Part shown: positions 14,639-22,482 of the stretch, one piece after another | How the letters are laid out: every line of letters begins with the position of its first letter | Numbering within the stretch: the stretch's first letter is position 1 | IMG/VR virus record: IMGVR_UViG_3300009503_000378 | Span: 1-35,878 of that record | DNA length: 35,878 nt | From: a virus | Direction: 5' to 3' (one strand) | Made by a program: the position numbers and the translations under genes | The notes under the pieces: generated by a model | Databases searched by the model: none | Told to the model about the DNA's origin: nothing | The model's input: only the letters and a program-made list of their open reading frames with translations

Positions 14639-17111
14639 GATTACTCAAATTTTTAATTATTTAGAAAACAGATCTATTGCTAATCCAGAAGAAGCGGCTC
14701 AGATGCAAAAGCAAGCTGTTATGAAAGAAAGAGAAATTTTTGAGAGAGCACTTATAGATACAGTTAAAAGTGGTGGAATGTCTTATGATGAAGCCGTGGC
14801 TAGAGTAAAGGCTTCAGATTTTTCACCATTAGACCAAAATATAATTTTAGCAAATATAGGTCATCTTGAAGCAAATCTACCTATAAAAACAGCTAGTCAA
14901 AAATCTATGGAGGTTGACACTATGGACCCAGTTTCAAAGGAAATTGAGGAATTAAAAAAACGTCTTCCTCATTACGGGGCATTTGTCGAAAATGTTTTAA
15001 AAACTTCTTATTATTTGGGCACTGGTGATAAAGCAAAACCAGATCCTCAAGGTGAGAAAGTTTTTAAAGAAGACGAAAAATACGTTGAACAATCTAAATC
15101 AGAGGAGGCTAAAAGAATGAGCCAGACAGAAAAGAGAATTAATCCAGAAACAAGACTTTATCCAAAAACCGCAGGAACTGACAAGTATAATACGAAAGCT
15201 CCGGAAGATCTTAGAGAATCGTATGCTCCAAAACACGATCAATGGGACAATGATGTTTTGGATAAAGAATTAGCTGACAATAAAAAAGGTCAGAGCGAAC
15301 AGGAACGTCGTACGAAAGAATTGCAGAAGAAGAGAGAAGAGTATTTAAGAGCAGCAGACAAAGTAGATGTTAAATTTTCACACGCATCTAATGCATGGGT
15401 TATTTCAGAAAAAGCAACTGGAATTCCAATAGTGATCGCTTCTGTAGAAGATATCACAGGCAATCATCCTATTAGTCCAGAAGCATTAGCAGAATTAAAG
15501 AGTGGTGAATTTGGTAAATTAATTGTGGAAGATATCAAAGAAAATGGATTAGAAACTGCAGCAAGAAATTTACTTGGTGATACTTTTGATAAACTTGCTG
15601 CAGAACACGCGTCTTCTATAAAAACAGCCGAAGAGAAAGCAGATATGAGAGTGAAACTTGAGACTCTTAAAGATATTTATGCTTCTCTTAAAGAAGGTCT
15701 TGGTAAATTAACAAAAGTAGCTTCAGTTTCTAGATTATTTAAAAGAGCAGTAGAAGCTATTCAAGATGCTGAGGAAGCAGTAGAAACTGATAAAGATAAT
15801 GCTCCAGAAGCAATTTCTGATGCAGCAGAAGCACTTACACCTATAAGTGATATGGGTCTTGCAATGGAAGGCCAGAGTGAACAGCCTGATGCAAATAAAC
15901 TTGCAGAAGAAATTAAAGCATCAATTTCTGACCCAGAAATTCAGGCTAAAGTTGATCAGTTAGTAGATATGGTACTTTCTTCAAATTCAGGTACTACTCC
16001 TCTTATTGAAAATGAAATAGGAGAAGCAGAGGAAGAGATAGGAAAAGCAGAAGAAGAAATAGGAGAAGCAGAAGAAGAAATAGGAGAAGCAGAGGAAGAA
16101 ATAGGAGAGGCAGAAGAAATAGGAGAGGCAGAAGAAAAAGAGGAAAAAGGAAAGAAAGAGAAAAAAGAAGATAAAGAAGAAAAGGAAGATAAAGGCAAAG
16201 AAAAGAAAACCTCTGCAGTTGTTGCAGCACTTAGGAAACTTGGTGCTGATAGAGGCAAAGGCGATTATGATGTAACAAAAGGATTTAGCCTGGATCAGAT
16301 GGGTGAACATAACAAAGGAAACATCACTCAAGATGGTAAAAAGTTTATGACATGGGAAACATTAAAGAAGCAATTTGAAGCTTTAGTAAATAAAAAACCT
16401 ACAGGTAAACTTGTTGCTAACTTTGTAAATGAATTAGTAAAAACAGCAGCTGGAACTGGGGTTATGTCAGCAGAAGAAGTTTATAGATTAGCATTTGGTC
16501 CTGAATATGCAAAACAATTAACAAAGGAAATGACACAGAAACAAATTCTTAAAGAACATGATAGATTAACAAAAGACACAGATAATGTATATGCTTCTGC
16601 AAGCGAAGCTTATATGAGTGGTGCAACAAGGATGAAGCTTGCAATTGAAGCTACGCAGAATATGGTTAAAAAAGGTTTGATCAAAGAAGCGGATAGAGAA
16701 GCATTTGATCGTCAGGTAGATAATTTTATGAAAATGGATGAAGATACATTTAGAGCGTTTATGGATTCAACTGAAAATATAGTAGCAACGTCAGAACTTG
16801 AAGATGGTAGATTTAAAGTTGCAGCTTTAGACAGACCAGACGAATATGGAAACATAGTGACAGGTTGGATTGATGGAAAACACGTTGCATCTATGTCTGG
16901 TGAAGATATAAAAGCTCCAAATGGTAAAGTAACAAAAGCACATTTAGCAAACGCAATGCATTTATTAAAACAGGCATTTAAAGAAGGGCTCTTTGATGAA
17001 GAGCTTTCTGATGGTAAAGTTCCTACTGATGTTCAGGGTGTAGACTTAAAAGGCTTGAACGTTGGACAGGAATCATCTAAACCAGTTTTGAAAGTAGAAG
17101 ATTTAATATAA
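14622..17111 (+). CDS. Large acidic head protein, possible scaffold or internal core protein
   Basis: This 829-aa, highly charged, mostly helical protein is encoded two genes before the major capsid protein. Residues 200-260 and 325-420 look coiled-coil-forming. Residues 465-506 are six copies of a Glu-rich EEIGEAE-type repeat, followed by a Lys/Glu run (about 507-530) ending near AVVAALRKLGA. The motif K-T-A recurs (IKTASQ, PKTAGT, IKTAEE, VKTAAG) and could mark protease cleavage sites. Composition and position suit a scaffolding or prohead core protein processed by the protease encoded at 24669. There is no enzyme motif. GAGG lies upstream of the ATG. The role is inferred from context. Confidence 0.55.
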   Translation: MDLKDKITQIFNYLENRSIANPEEAAQMQKQAVMKEREIFERALIDTVKSGGMSYDEAVARVKASDFSPLDQNIILANIGHLEANLPIKTASQKSMEVDTMDPVSKEIEELKKRLPHYGAFVENVLKTSYYLGTGDKAKPDPQGEKVFKEDEKYVEQSKSEEAKRMSQTEKRINPETRLYPKTAGTDKYNTKAPEDLRESYAPKHDQWDNDVLDKELADNKKGQSEQERRTKELQKKREEYLRAADKVDVKFSHASNAWVISEKATGIPIVIASVEDITGNHPISPEALAELKSGEFGKLIVEDIKENGLETAARNLLGDTFDKLAAEHASSIKTAEEKADMRVKLETLKDIYASLKEGLGKLTKVASVSRLFKRAVEAIQDAEEAVETDKDNAPEAISDAAEALTPISDMGLAMEGQSEQPDANKLAEEIKASISDPEIQAKVDQLVDMVLSSNSGTTPLIENEIGEAEEEIGKAEEEIGEAEEEIGEAEEEIGEAEEIGEAEEKEEKGKKEKKEDKEEKEDKGKEKKTSAVVAALRKLGADRGKGDYDVTKGFSLDQMGEHNKGNITQDGKKFMTWETLKKQFEALVNKKPTGKLVANFVNELVKTAAGTGVMSAEEVYRLAFGPEYAKQLTKEMTQKQILKEHDRLTKDTDNVYASASEAYMSGATRMKLAIEATQNMVKKGLIKEADREAFDRQVDNFMKMDEDTFRAFMDSTENIVATSELEDGRFKVAALDRPDEYGNIVTGWIDGKHVASMSGEDIKAPNGKVTKAHLANAMHLLKQAFKEGLFDEELSDGKVPTDVQGVDLKGLNVGQESSKPVLKVEDLI
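16014..16139 (+). repeat. 21-base tandem repeat coding EEIGEAE heptads
   Basis: Four full 21-base units (GAAATAGGAGAAGCAGAAGAA and close variants) and two shortened 18-base units lie in tandem within the scaffold-like gene. All units keep the frame. The heptad period is consistent with a coiled coil. Length variation by slippage is expected. Confidence 0.9.
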
Positions 17112-17263
17112 TTTTTTTGTCCTTATTTCTGAGGCCTTTATGAATTGAAAAAGCCTGACTTTGACTGGGTCAAGGCTTTGTAAATGAGTAAAGAGCGTGT
17201 AAGAAAAGAGGAAAGCCGCTTAATAAAAGGCTTTATACTTAAATTAATAGGAGGTATGAACGA
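17112..17263 (+). promoter_or_regulatory. Non-coding leader with alternative hairpins before the decoration and capsid genes
   Basis: One hairpin pairs 17150-17159 with 17169-17179 (AAAGCCT-GAC with GTC-A-AGGCTTT, one bulge). A second pairs AAAGCC at 17212-17217 with GGCTTT at 17229-17234. Because the arms repeat, AGGCTTT of the first can also pair with AAAGCC of the second, giving mutually exclusive folds. An upstream AGGCCTTT (17132-17139) can compete as well. AGGAGG at 17249-17254 is the start site of the next gene. A regulatory leader or processing site is inferred. Confidence 0.4.
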
Positions 17264-18052
17264 ATGGGTTTTTTCAGACCAGTAATGGCTGTTAACAAAC
17301 CGGCTAGCTTTCCAATTGAAAGTGGCATAGCATTTGAACGCGGCACGTTTTTATGGTTCAAAAAAGGTAGTGGTGTCGCAACAACTGATCGTGACGCTAC
17401 TTATCAGCCACTTGGAATAGCAGATGATGACAAAACGGATAATGTTACAGCCAAAATTCAGAACCAGGTGATTTCTTATACTTTGGTTGTTAATTCATCA
17501 GGTAATGCAACAGCAACATATTCACTTGGTCGTACAATCGCGAAAGATTCTGTAATAGAGACTGCAATTCAAAAACCAGCTTCTTGGACACTTGTTTCAA
17601 CACCTAATTTAGATGGTACATCAACTTTTACATTGTCAGCAGACGGTATATTGACGCATAATGTTACAGGTGCAACTGCAGGTACATACAATGTAACCTT
17701 AACACTTGATTATTCTTATGTAAAATCAGCATCACAGAATGGCGGAGCTGCTATAGTAACAGATATGTTTAACAACAATAGCACAGCAGCGTCTCAATTA
17801 GTTACAGTTTGGTTCATGGAAGGAATCTATGAATCAGACCAATATGATCCTTACGTAAGTTATTCAGTTGGTGATCCAATTTATGCAAAAAATGGTGGTA
17901 TTTTAACTTCTGACAGTACAAATGCAACAAAAATTGGGTTTATTACAAAAGTTCCGTCAACAAACTGGAACGCAGAAACGAAGACAACTCTTGGGCATTC
18001 ACAGCCGAAACCAGAAGCTGTGCAATTCCTTATGAGATTGTCTCTTGTATAA
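17264..18052 (+). CDS. Probable capsid decoration / head protein
   Basis: This 262-aa protein lies 16 bases upstream of the major capsid gene, where decoration and cement proteins usually sit. It opens with MGFFRPVMAVNKPASFPIESGIAFERGTFLWF and is almost all beta-strand and turn. A central Ig-like insertion (about residues 68-152; TFTLSADGILTHNVTGATAGTY) separates parts that resemble the small beta-barrel of capsid stabilising proteins (YVSYSVGDPIYAKNGGILTS). There is no membrane segment or catalytic motif. AGGAGG precedes the ATG. The role is inferred from fold type and location. Confidence 0.6.
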   Translation: MGFFRPVMAVNKPASFPIESGIAFERGTFLWFKKGSGVATTDRDATYQPLGIADDDKTDNVTAKIQNQVISYTLVVNSSGNATATYSLGRTIAKDSVIETAIQKPASWTLVSTPNLDGTSTFTLSADGILTHNVTGATAGTYNVTLTLDYSYVKSASQNGGAAIVTDMFNNNSTAASQLVTVWFMEGIYESDQYDPYVSYSVGDPIYAKNGGILTSDSTNATKIGFITKVPSTNWNAETKTTLGHSQPKPEAVQFLMRLSLV

Positions 18053-18068
18053 GTGGAGGTAATTAACT

Positions 18069-19100
18069 ATGCAGATAATTAAAACAGGTACAGGATTTGA
18101 CAGAAGGGCAGATGTATCCTTCGGCAGAGATGGCAACATCAATGCTTTTGATAGACAGGATGCAATCAATCGTATTGCAAAATATTTAACTGCAAGCGAA
18201 CAGCCCACTTATGATGAGAGAGTGTCTTCGTTATTTTCTGAAGAAGAAAAAAACCACCTAATTAACAAATTTGCATCACCAAACGTAAGGTTAGTAATTG
18301 GACAGGCAATGGCCAGTCCATTAAAAACGTTCTTAGAATACAAGGGCGTTATGAGACGTGCATTAAAAGTTGATCCGCTTGCTCCAGGTGCTATTCCGAT
18401 TTACGATCGTGATACAGAAGAAATTTCAGCTGAGCCGATTGCTTCCCAGTCAGCAATTACTCAGACGAAAATAGTTGGGGAACGTATCATGGTCCCAGTT
18501 TTTGAAATCGCAGCGAACCCAACTATAAAACTGCGTGAGGTTAAAATTCGCAGATTTAACATAATTGACCGTATACAAGTTCGTACACGTCAATTTATGC
18601 AGGAAGCTGAAGACGCAAGTATTATAAACTTGTTAAATGCAGCTTCTACTTTGGTTAACTCTCCAGTTGTAGTTGACACTTCTGCAAGTGGAAACTCACA
18701 GGGTTATATCCAGAGAAAAGACTTGGTCAAGCTTGCTCGAGAAATTGAACAGCATGACTTATTTGCAGTATCTATGTTCTTTTCAATTTACAGATATGCA
18801 GATATCAAACAGTGGGGTACACAAGAATTGGATCTTGTAACCTTAAAACAGGTTATAGATACAGGTCTTGTAGCTCAGTTACATGGGCAGAATATCTATG
18901 TGACAAAGAAATTGCCACATGATATAGTACTCTGCACTTCAGATCCTGACTATGTTGGCGTGATGCCAGTATATCAGGATATTGAAGTAATCCCTGCTGA
19001 TATTCCTTGGGAAACCTCATTCGGATGGGCGTTCACAGAGCTCATTGGAATGTCGGTATTTAACCCGAAGGGCGTCAGTAAGTTAGTTATTTCAAAATAA
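18069..19100 (+). CDS. Major capsid protein (HK97 fold)
   Basis: This 343-aa protein has GGAGG upstream. Features fitting an HK97-fold shell protein are an N-terminal helical region (residues 20-75), the E-loop-like stretch with TEEISAEPIASQSAITQTKIVGERIMVPVFEIAANP, a long spine-like helix (IDRIQVRTRQFMQEAEDASI) and a C-terminal beta region (GMSVFNPKGVSKLVISK). The preceding decoration-like gene and the following hairpin-rich gap are typical of a highly expressed capsid gene. It may be processed by the prohead protease at 24669, although no clear long delta domain is seen. Confidence 0.8.
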   Translation: MQIIKTGTGFDRRADVSFGRDGNINAFDRQDAINRIAKYLTASEQPTYDERVSSLFSEEEKNHLINKFASPNVRLVIGQAMASPLKTFLEYKGVMRRALKVDPLAPGAIPIYDRDTEEISAEPIASQSAITQTKIVGERIMVPVFEIAANPTIKLREVKIRRFNIIDRIQVRTRQFMQEAEDASIINLLNAASTLVNSPVVVDTSASGNSQGYIQRKDLVKLAREIEQHDLFAVSMFFSIYRYADIKQWGTQELDLVTLKQVIDTGLVAQLHGQNIYVTKKLPHDIVLCTSDPDYVGVMPVYQDIEVIPADIPWETSFGWAFTELIGMSVFNPKGVSKLVISK

Positions 19101-19114
19101 CTAGCTGTAATATT

Positions 19115-19149
19115 TTAGCTATGGAGGTCGATTAAACCTCCATAGCTAA
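19115..19149 (+). other. Strong hairpin after the major capsid gene
   Basis: A perfect 14-base-pair inverted repeat (TTAGCTATGGAGGT with ACCTCCATAGCTAA) encloses a 7-base loop. No T-run follows, so it is not a canonical terminator. It may stabilise the capsid mRNA 3' end or be a processing site. Its right arm contains ACCTCC, able to bind Shine-Dalgarno sequences. Confidence 0.75.
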
Positions 19150-19163
19150 TTGGACTTATACCT

Positions 19164-19184
19164 ATCGGGTCGTGATGACCCGAT
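19164..19184 (+). other. Second hairpin after the major capsid gene
   Basis: A perfect 8-base-pair stem, ATCGGGTC with GACCCGAT, closes a GTGAT loop. No T-run follows. It stands 14 bases downstream of the first hairpin, so the two would form side by side in the transcript. Confidence 0.7.
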
Positions 19185-19205
19185 TCGCTTCTCATTATAT
19201 AGAAG

Positions 19206-19216
19206 CACCTCCTTTC
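19206..19216 (+). promoter_or_regulatory. Copy of the 16S rRNA anti-Shine-Dalgarno tail
   Basis: CACCTCCTTTC matches the conserved 3' end of bacterial 16S rRNA over 11 bases. It sits between the hairpins downstream of the capsid gene and is followed at once by AGGTGGAGG, which could pair with it locally. It could mask ribosome binding sites in the transcript. Chance similarity remains possible. Confidence 0.4.
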
Positions 19217-19220
19217 AGGT

Positions 19221-19245
19221 GGAGGCCAGGGTTTCCTTGGCCTCC
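19221..19245 (+). other. Third hairpin after the major capsid gene
   Basis: GGAGGCCAGGG pairs with CCTTGGCCTCC (11 base pairs including one G-T), with a TTT loop. The following bases are TAAAAAAATC, an A-run rather than a T-run, so a + strand intrinsic terminator is not supported. It completes a cluster of three stems in 171 non-coding bases. Confidence 0.7.
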
Positions 19246-19271
19246 TAAAAAAATCAAAAATGGAGTAAAAA

Positions 19272-19862
19272 ATGGCTGAAAATCCAAACAAAAATCAAAA
19301 CAAAGATGTCAATAAACACGTAAATAAACCCTCAATGCAATTAGATACAATGGAACTTGCCATTGTTAATGCTATTAAAAAGAATATTTTTAATTTAGCA
19401 GCTCAATGGGTAAATAATCTTTCAGCTGATCAAGCTAAAGCACTTTATACTCAATTAGGGGAAGGTAATATTGATTTTGGTAAACCTGAAGTTCTTTCTT
19501 TAATGAAAAAATTTGATGCTCAAATGAAGCCAAATTATTATGGACGTAAATCTTTTATTTATTATATACCTTTCGCTATTAGGGAAGCTATAAAAAATAA
19601 ATATGCTAGAGAACTTAAATTAACAAATAGTTTCGTCAATATTAGATTATTCCATAAATATGCTAAAATTCCAGAAAGACCATATTTAGTTAAAAATAGT
19701 AAAGTTTTGTTACCAAATAATCGTGGTGTTGGAGTATTGGAAGATGATCCAGAACTTTTAGAAAGCTTTACTGGATTTGATTGGATTGCTCGTGTGAAAG
19801 CAGAAAATCCAGTACATTCTGGAATATATTATGTGTCAACGCTAAAAGAACTGAAAAAATAG
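19272..19862 (+). CDS. Hypothetical protein after the capsid gene
   Basis: This 196-aa protein starts after GGAG. An Asn/Lys-rich disordered N-terminus (residues 1-22) leads into a helical part (AIVNAIKKNIFNLAAQWVNN) and a basic, aromatic middle (YYGRKSFIYYIPFAIREAIKNKYARELK). The C-terminus has beta-like stretches (SKVLLPNNRGVGVLEDD). No family is recognised. Its place downstream of the capsid gene suggests a head or neck component. It follows the hairpin cluster and may be expressed at a different level from the capsid protein. Confidence 0.6.
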   Translation: MAENPNKNQNKDVNKHVNKPSMQLDTMELAIVNAIKKNIFNLAAQWVNNLSADQAKALYTQLGEGNIDFGKPEVLSLMKKFDAQMKPNYYGRKSFIYYIPFAIREAIKNKYARELKLTNSFVNIRLFHKYAKIPERPYLVKNSKVLLPNNRGVGVLEDDPELLESFTGFDWIARVKAENPVHSGIYYVSTLKELKK

Positions 19863-19875
19863 GGGTAATTTCAAA

Positions 19876-20697
19876 ATGGCGTTACCTGCACCAACAAATT
19901 TTGACGCAGATTATGAAACGTTATCTAGAGATAGATTATGTGTAACATTATGGTGGGAAGAAGATCCACGTGCAGCATATTATCGCCTTTATAGAGATAC
20001 CGATGTGCGTGAAATTCGTCCTCCATATGAATATAAAACTGTAGATGGAAAAAAGTTTATAGTTTATCGTGATGTAGAAGCTTGGTCAGCAGGCCAAGCT
20101 TTAGATTTATTTTATTGGGTTGCAGCAGTAGAAAACATTGCTCCCTCAGGGAGTCCTCCAATCTATCAAGAAGGGGCCCTCTCAGACGCTATCACCAATT
20201 TACATCCTTTCGGACTTAGGGTCATTGAAGAAGCCAGATCAATGATCGGTGATGATTTACGTATTTTTAATGATAAAATGAATAAAGTCCAAGAACAAAT
20301 TTCAATTTATAATTATAAAATAGCTATGGATCAAGCTTTGAGTGCTATAAATTCAACTCCGACTTTTACCTCATATACTTATGGAAGTATTCCATATGAA
20401 TTTAAACATTTATTAACTCTTGGAACATTAGTTAATGTCCTACCAAAATTAATTCTTTTAGAAAAAGCAAAAGCTATGCAATTTGAAGATCAGGGGCAAC
20501 AGTGGACTCCTCCTGATTTATCAGCAGCATTTGAAACTAGGCTAAAAGAATTAAAAGAAGATTTTAATACACTCAGAAAAGAAATTAAACATAATGTTCG
20601 TCCAAATCCAAGAGGAGTTGGTAGTTTAAAAGCTTTATTTATCAGTCCACAAATGTTAAAATGGCGTCACGTTCCAACTGGAAGAAATTTCTTCTAA
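19876..20697 (+). CDS. Putative structural protein with fibronectin-III-like N-terminus
   Basis: This is a 273-aa protein. Residues 1-110 read as a fibronectin type III-like beta domain: LPAPTNFDADYE, then LCVTLWWEEDPRAAYYRLYRD and DLFYWVAAVENIAPSGSP, the usual W...Y-x-(L/V)-Y-R...A-V-d-x-x-G-x-S pattern. Residues 115-273 are mostly helical (RVIEEARSMIGDDLRIFNDK, ETRLKELKEDFNTLRKEI) and end in a basic, aromatic tail. Such domains are common in phage virion proteins. Its location between capsid and accessory head genes suggests a head or neck protein. The assignment is by fold pattern only. Confidence 0.55.
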   Translation: MALPAPTNFDADYETLSRDRLCVTLWWEEDPRAAYYRLYRDTDVREIRPPYEYKTVDGKKFIVYRDVEAWSAGQALDLFYWVAAVENIAPSGSPPIYQEGALSDAITNLHPFGLRVIEEARSMIGDDLRIFNDKMNKVQEQISIYNYKIAMDQALSAINSTPTFTSYTYGSIPYEFKHLLTLGTLVNVLPKLILLEKAKAMQFEDQGQQWTPPDLSAAFETRLKELKEDFNTLRKEIKHNVRPNPRGVGSLKALFISPQMLKWRHVPTGRNFF

Positions 20698-20708
20698 GGA
20701 GGAAAATC

Positions 20709-20873
20709 ATGGTAAAAATAATAGAATTTTTATACGGAATAGTAAAAGATTATATAATAAAACAAGCGAATGCTACAGGTAATAATGCTTTTATAACTAA
20801 ATTTGAGATAGCTTTTAGGATCATTGAAGAAACTTGGAATGAGATTAAAGCAATAAAGCAAAATTTGAAATAA
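20709..20873 (+). CDS. Very small hypothetical protein (54 aa)
   Basis: The ATG at 20709 has AAGGAGG 5 bases upstream and is preferred over an in-frame ATG at 20661 inside the previous gene. The peptide is one or two amphipathic helices (MVKIIEFLYGIVKDYIIK; FEIAFRIIEETWNEIKAIKQ) with hydrophobic faces but charged residues throughout, so a true membrane span is doubtful. It lies six bases before the nucleotidyltransferase-like gene, which lacks its own clear ribosome binding site, so it may act partly as a coupling leader. No family is recognised. Confidence 0.5.
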   Translation: MVKIIEFLYGIVKDYIIKQANATGNNAFITKFEIAFRIIEETWNEIKAIKQNLK

Positions 20874-20879
20874 ATAAAA

Positions 20880-22454
20880 ATGAGCTTTGTAAATTTCAAA
20901 AGATTAAGTAGTATAATTGATTATCCTAGGAGTGGTCTAGATAGTAAAGTTTGGACTACTCAAGGGATTTTAAAACCTAGAATTAAAGATTTTATTTTAA
21001 AAAAATTAGATAAGTTTTTTAGAAGTAAAGGATATACATTAAATGAAATTTTAAGTGCAGTTAATGCTGTATATTTTATAGGTTCTTTGACATCTTATCA
21101 ATATACAGATAAGACAGATTTGGATATTCATTTCCATTTTGATCAGAATAAGATAAAAGATGTATTAAGAAGACACGGTCAAATAGTAAAATCTAATGAA
21201 GAACTTGATGAGATATTAAATAAAGAATGGAAAGATGCTATTGATGAAGATATAATACCTGGAACTCAACATCCTCTTGAAGTTTATTTTGAAATTGACG
21301 GGTTTACAAAGAGTGATAATAGTGATGGAGTTTATGATATTATTAACGATAAATGGTTAAAAGAACCCCCTTCTATTGAGGATGATTTTGATGTAGAAGA
21401 GATATATCCAGCAGCAGTAGACGAAGCAATTGATATTATGAGGAATATTGATGATAAAATTGGACATATAAAGCGTGAGATAAAAGATATTAGTCTTTTA
21501 AAGGAAACTCTTAGATCTTGGGATAAAGGTAAGAAAAAATTATTTTTTAAAAAGCTCTTAGATAAAATAGATACAATAGAAAAATCAATACGAGATATAG
21601 TAGAGATGGGTTCTGAAATTATAGATAATAGACAAGATGATTACGTAAAACAATCAGAAGATAATATTAAATTTAAATATTTACAGAGATATAAATATAT
21701 TTGGCTTGTTAAAAATCTGGAAGATGCTTTAGAAGATGAAAAAGAAAAAATTCAAGTTGAAGATGATGATGATATTGAGAGAATTAGGATAATTTTGAAA
21801 GAATTTGAAGATAAAGATACGAGTAAAGATATAGAATTTGAAAAAAAGGAGAGTAAAATGAGTTTTATAAATTTTAAAAAATTAGGTTTAGGTTTTGGTT
21901 TGGGTCCTGGTGCAGGATTCGGGTTAGGTCCTGGTGTAGGAAGAGGTTTAGGTCCTGGTGCAGGTTTAGGTCCTGGTGTAGGAAGAGGTTTAAATCCTGG
22001 TGTAGGAAGAGGTTTAGGTTTAGGTCCTGCAGGATTAGGAAGAGGTTTAGGCCCTGGTGCAGGACTCGGTTTATGTTTGGACCAAGATGTAGGACTTACA
22101 CCTTCCGATCCTACTTTAGTACAACCAGATGTTTCTATAGAGGTTCCTAAAGAAGTTTTTCCAGAAACTCTTCCAGAAGGTTCGTCAGCGACTTCTTTAG
22201 AAATTCCTTCTGGAATACCTGAAGGAAGAGAAAGAGATTATGAAATTTTAAAAAGAGATATCATATTGGAGCAAGCAGCTATTGACGAATATCGTGGACA
22301 ACTTAGGGATGCTTCTCCAGAAGTCAAAAAGATATTGGAACATTTAATTAAGGAAGAAGAGGAACATAGGAAAGAATTGGAAGAATTAATAGAAGAAATA
22401 AAATCTAAACCGTCAGGCAATACAACGGACGAAATCAAAGTTATAGAATTGTAA
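20880..22454 (+). CDS. Tagged nucleotidyltransferase-like protein, read through into a Gly-rich ferritin-like part
   Basis: This 524-aa protein begins with the shared peptide MSFVNFKRL. Residues 60-88 carry a pol-beta-type nucleotidyltransferase signature, [20 protein letters not shown], with G68-S69 and metal ligands D80 and D82; a later acidic strand (LEVYFEIDG) could give the third. Residues 180-325 are charged helices. At residue 327 the tag recurs ([10 protein letters not shown]) with its own AAAGGAG, so the frame looks like two genes fused or an internal start, followed by a Gly-rich linker and a two-helix end. No Shine-Dalgarno precedes the first ATG; coupling to the previous gene is likely. 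An RNA- or protein-modifying transferase packaged in the head is inferred. Confidence 0.65.
   Translation: MSFVNFKRLSSIIDYPRSGLDSKVWTTQGILKPRIKDFILKKLDKFFRSKGYTLNEILSAVNAVYFIGSLTSYQYTDKTDLDIHFHFDQNKIKDVLRRHGQIVKSNEELDEILNKEWKDAIDEDIIPGTQHPLEVYFEIDGFTKSDNSDGVYDIINDKWLKEPPSIEDDFDVEEIYPAAVDEAIDIMRNIDDKIGHIKREIKDISLLKETLRSWDKGKKKLFFKKLLDKIDTIEKSIRDIVEMGSEIIDNRQDDYVKQSEDNIKFKYLQRYKYIWLVKNLEDALEDEKEKIQVEDDDDIERIRIILKEFEDKDTSKDIEFEKKESKMSFINFKKLGLGFGLGPGAGFGLGPGVGRGLGPGAGLGPGVGRGLNPGVGRGLGLGPAGLGRGLGPGAGLGLCLDQDVGLTPSDPTLVQPDVSIEVPKEVFPETLPEGSSATSLEIPSGIPEGRERDYEILKRDIILEQAAIDEYRGQLRDASPEVKKILEHLIKEEEEHRKELEELIEEIKSKPSGNTTDEIKVIEL
21858..22454 (+). CDS. Internally initiated Gly-rich protein with short ferritin-like C-terminus
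   Basis: An AAAGGAG site 5 bases before the in-frame ATG at 21858 predicts a separate 198-aa product. It starts with the shared tag [10 protein letters not shown]. Residues 11-75 are GLGPGAG/GVGRG repeats, probably a flexible linker. Residues 124-183 form two helices with E138-x-x-A-x-x-x-Y145 and E167-x-x-H170, the spacing seen in rubrerythrin/ferritin-like half-domains. A dimer could build an iron-binding four-helix bundle, but the second helix is very Glu-rich and could be a plain coiled coil. Tag, linker and cargo domain together resemble an encapsulated cargo protein, which is inference. Confidence 0.5.
   Translation: MSFINFKKLGLGFGLGPGAGFGLGPGVGRGLGPGAGLGPGVGRGLNPGVGRGLGLGPAGLGRGLGPGAGLGLCLDQDVGLTPSDPTLVQPDVSIEVPKEVFPETLPEGSSATSLEIPSGIPEGRERDYEILKRDIILEQAAIDEYRGQLRDASPEVKKILEHLIKEEEEHRKELEELIEEIKSKPSGNTTDEIKVIEL
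21882..22075 (+). repeat. Gly-Leu-Pro repeat (GLGPGAG / GVGRG)
   Basis: Imperfect repeats of 12-21 bases built from TTAGGTCCTGGTG and GTAGGAAGAGGT encode alternating GLGPGAG and GVGRGLGPG units. They stay in frame throughout. The composition differs from the portal Gly-Leu tail by regular Pro and Arg. It is likely a flexible linker and prone to length change. Confidence 0.9.
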
Positions 22455-22482
22455 TTCTAAGTTCTTTTATAATTTTTTCATA

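Noticed and set aside
16014-16139. Possible CRISPR-like array (regular short repeats)
   Set aside because: The units are contiguous with no spacers and encode in-frame EEIGEAE heptads, so this is a coding tandem repeat.
15956-16331. Several overlapping minus-strand frames rich in Ser, Phe and Leu opposite the Glu-rich repeats
   Set aside because: They are artefacts of the complementary strand of GAA/GGA repeats; the low-complexity composition explains the absence of stops.
17161-17239. TTGACT at 17161 and TATACT at 17234 as a sigma-70 promoter
   Set aside because: The two are 67 bases apart, far beyond the required 16-18, and neither has a matching partner at proper distance.
17184-17285. 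A 33-codon frame (MSKERVRKEESRLIKGF...) in the leader before the decoration gene
   Set aside because: It has no ribosome binding site, overlaps the start of the next gene and both arms of a hairpin, and has no recognisable feature.
19101-19271. tRNA or known structured RNA in the gap after the capsid gene
   Set aside because: The three stems do not form a cloverleaf, and no T-loop GGTTCRA-type sequence or acceptor pairing is present.
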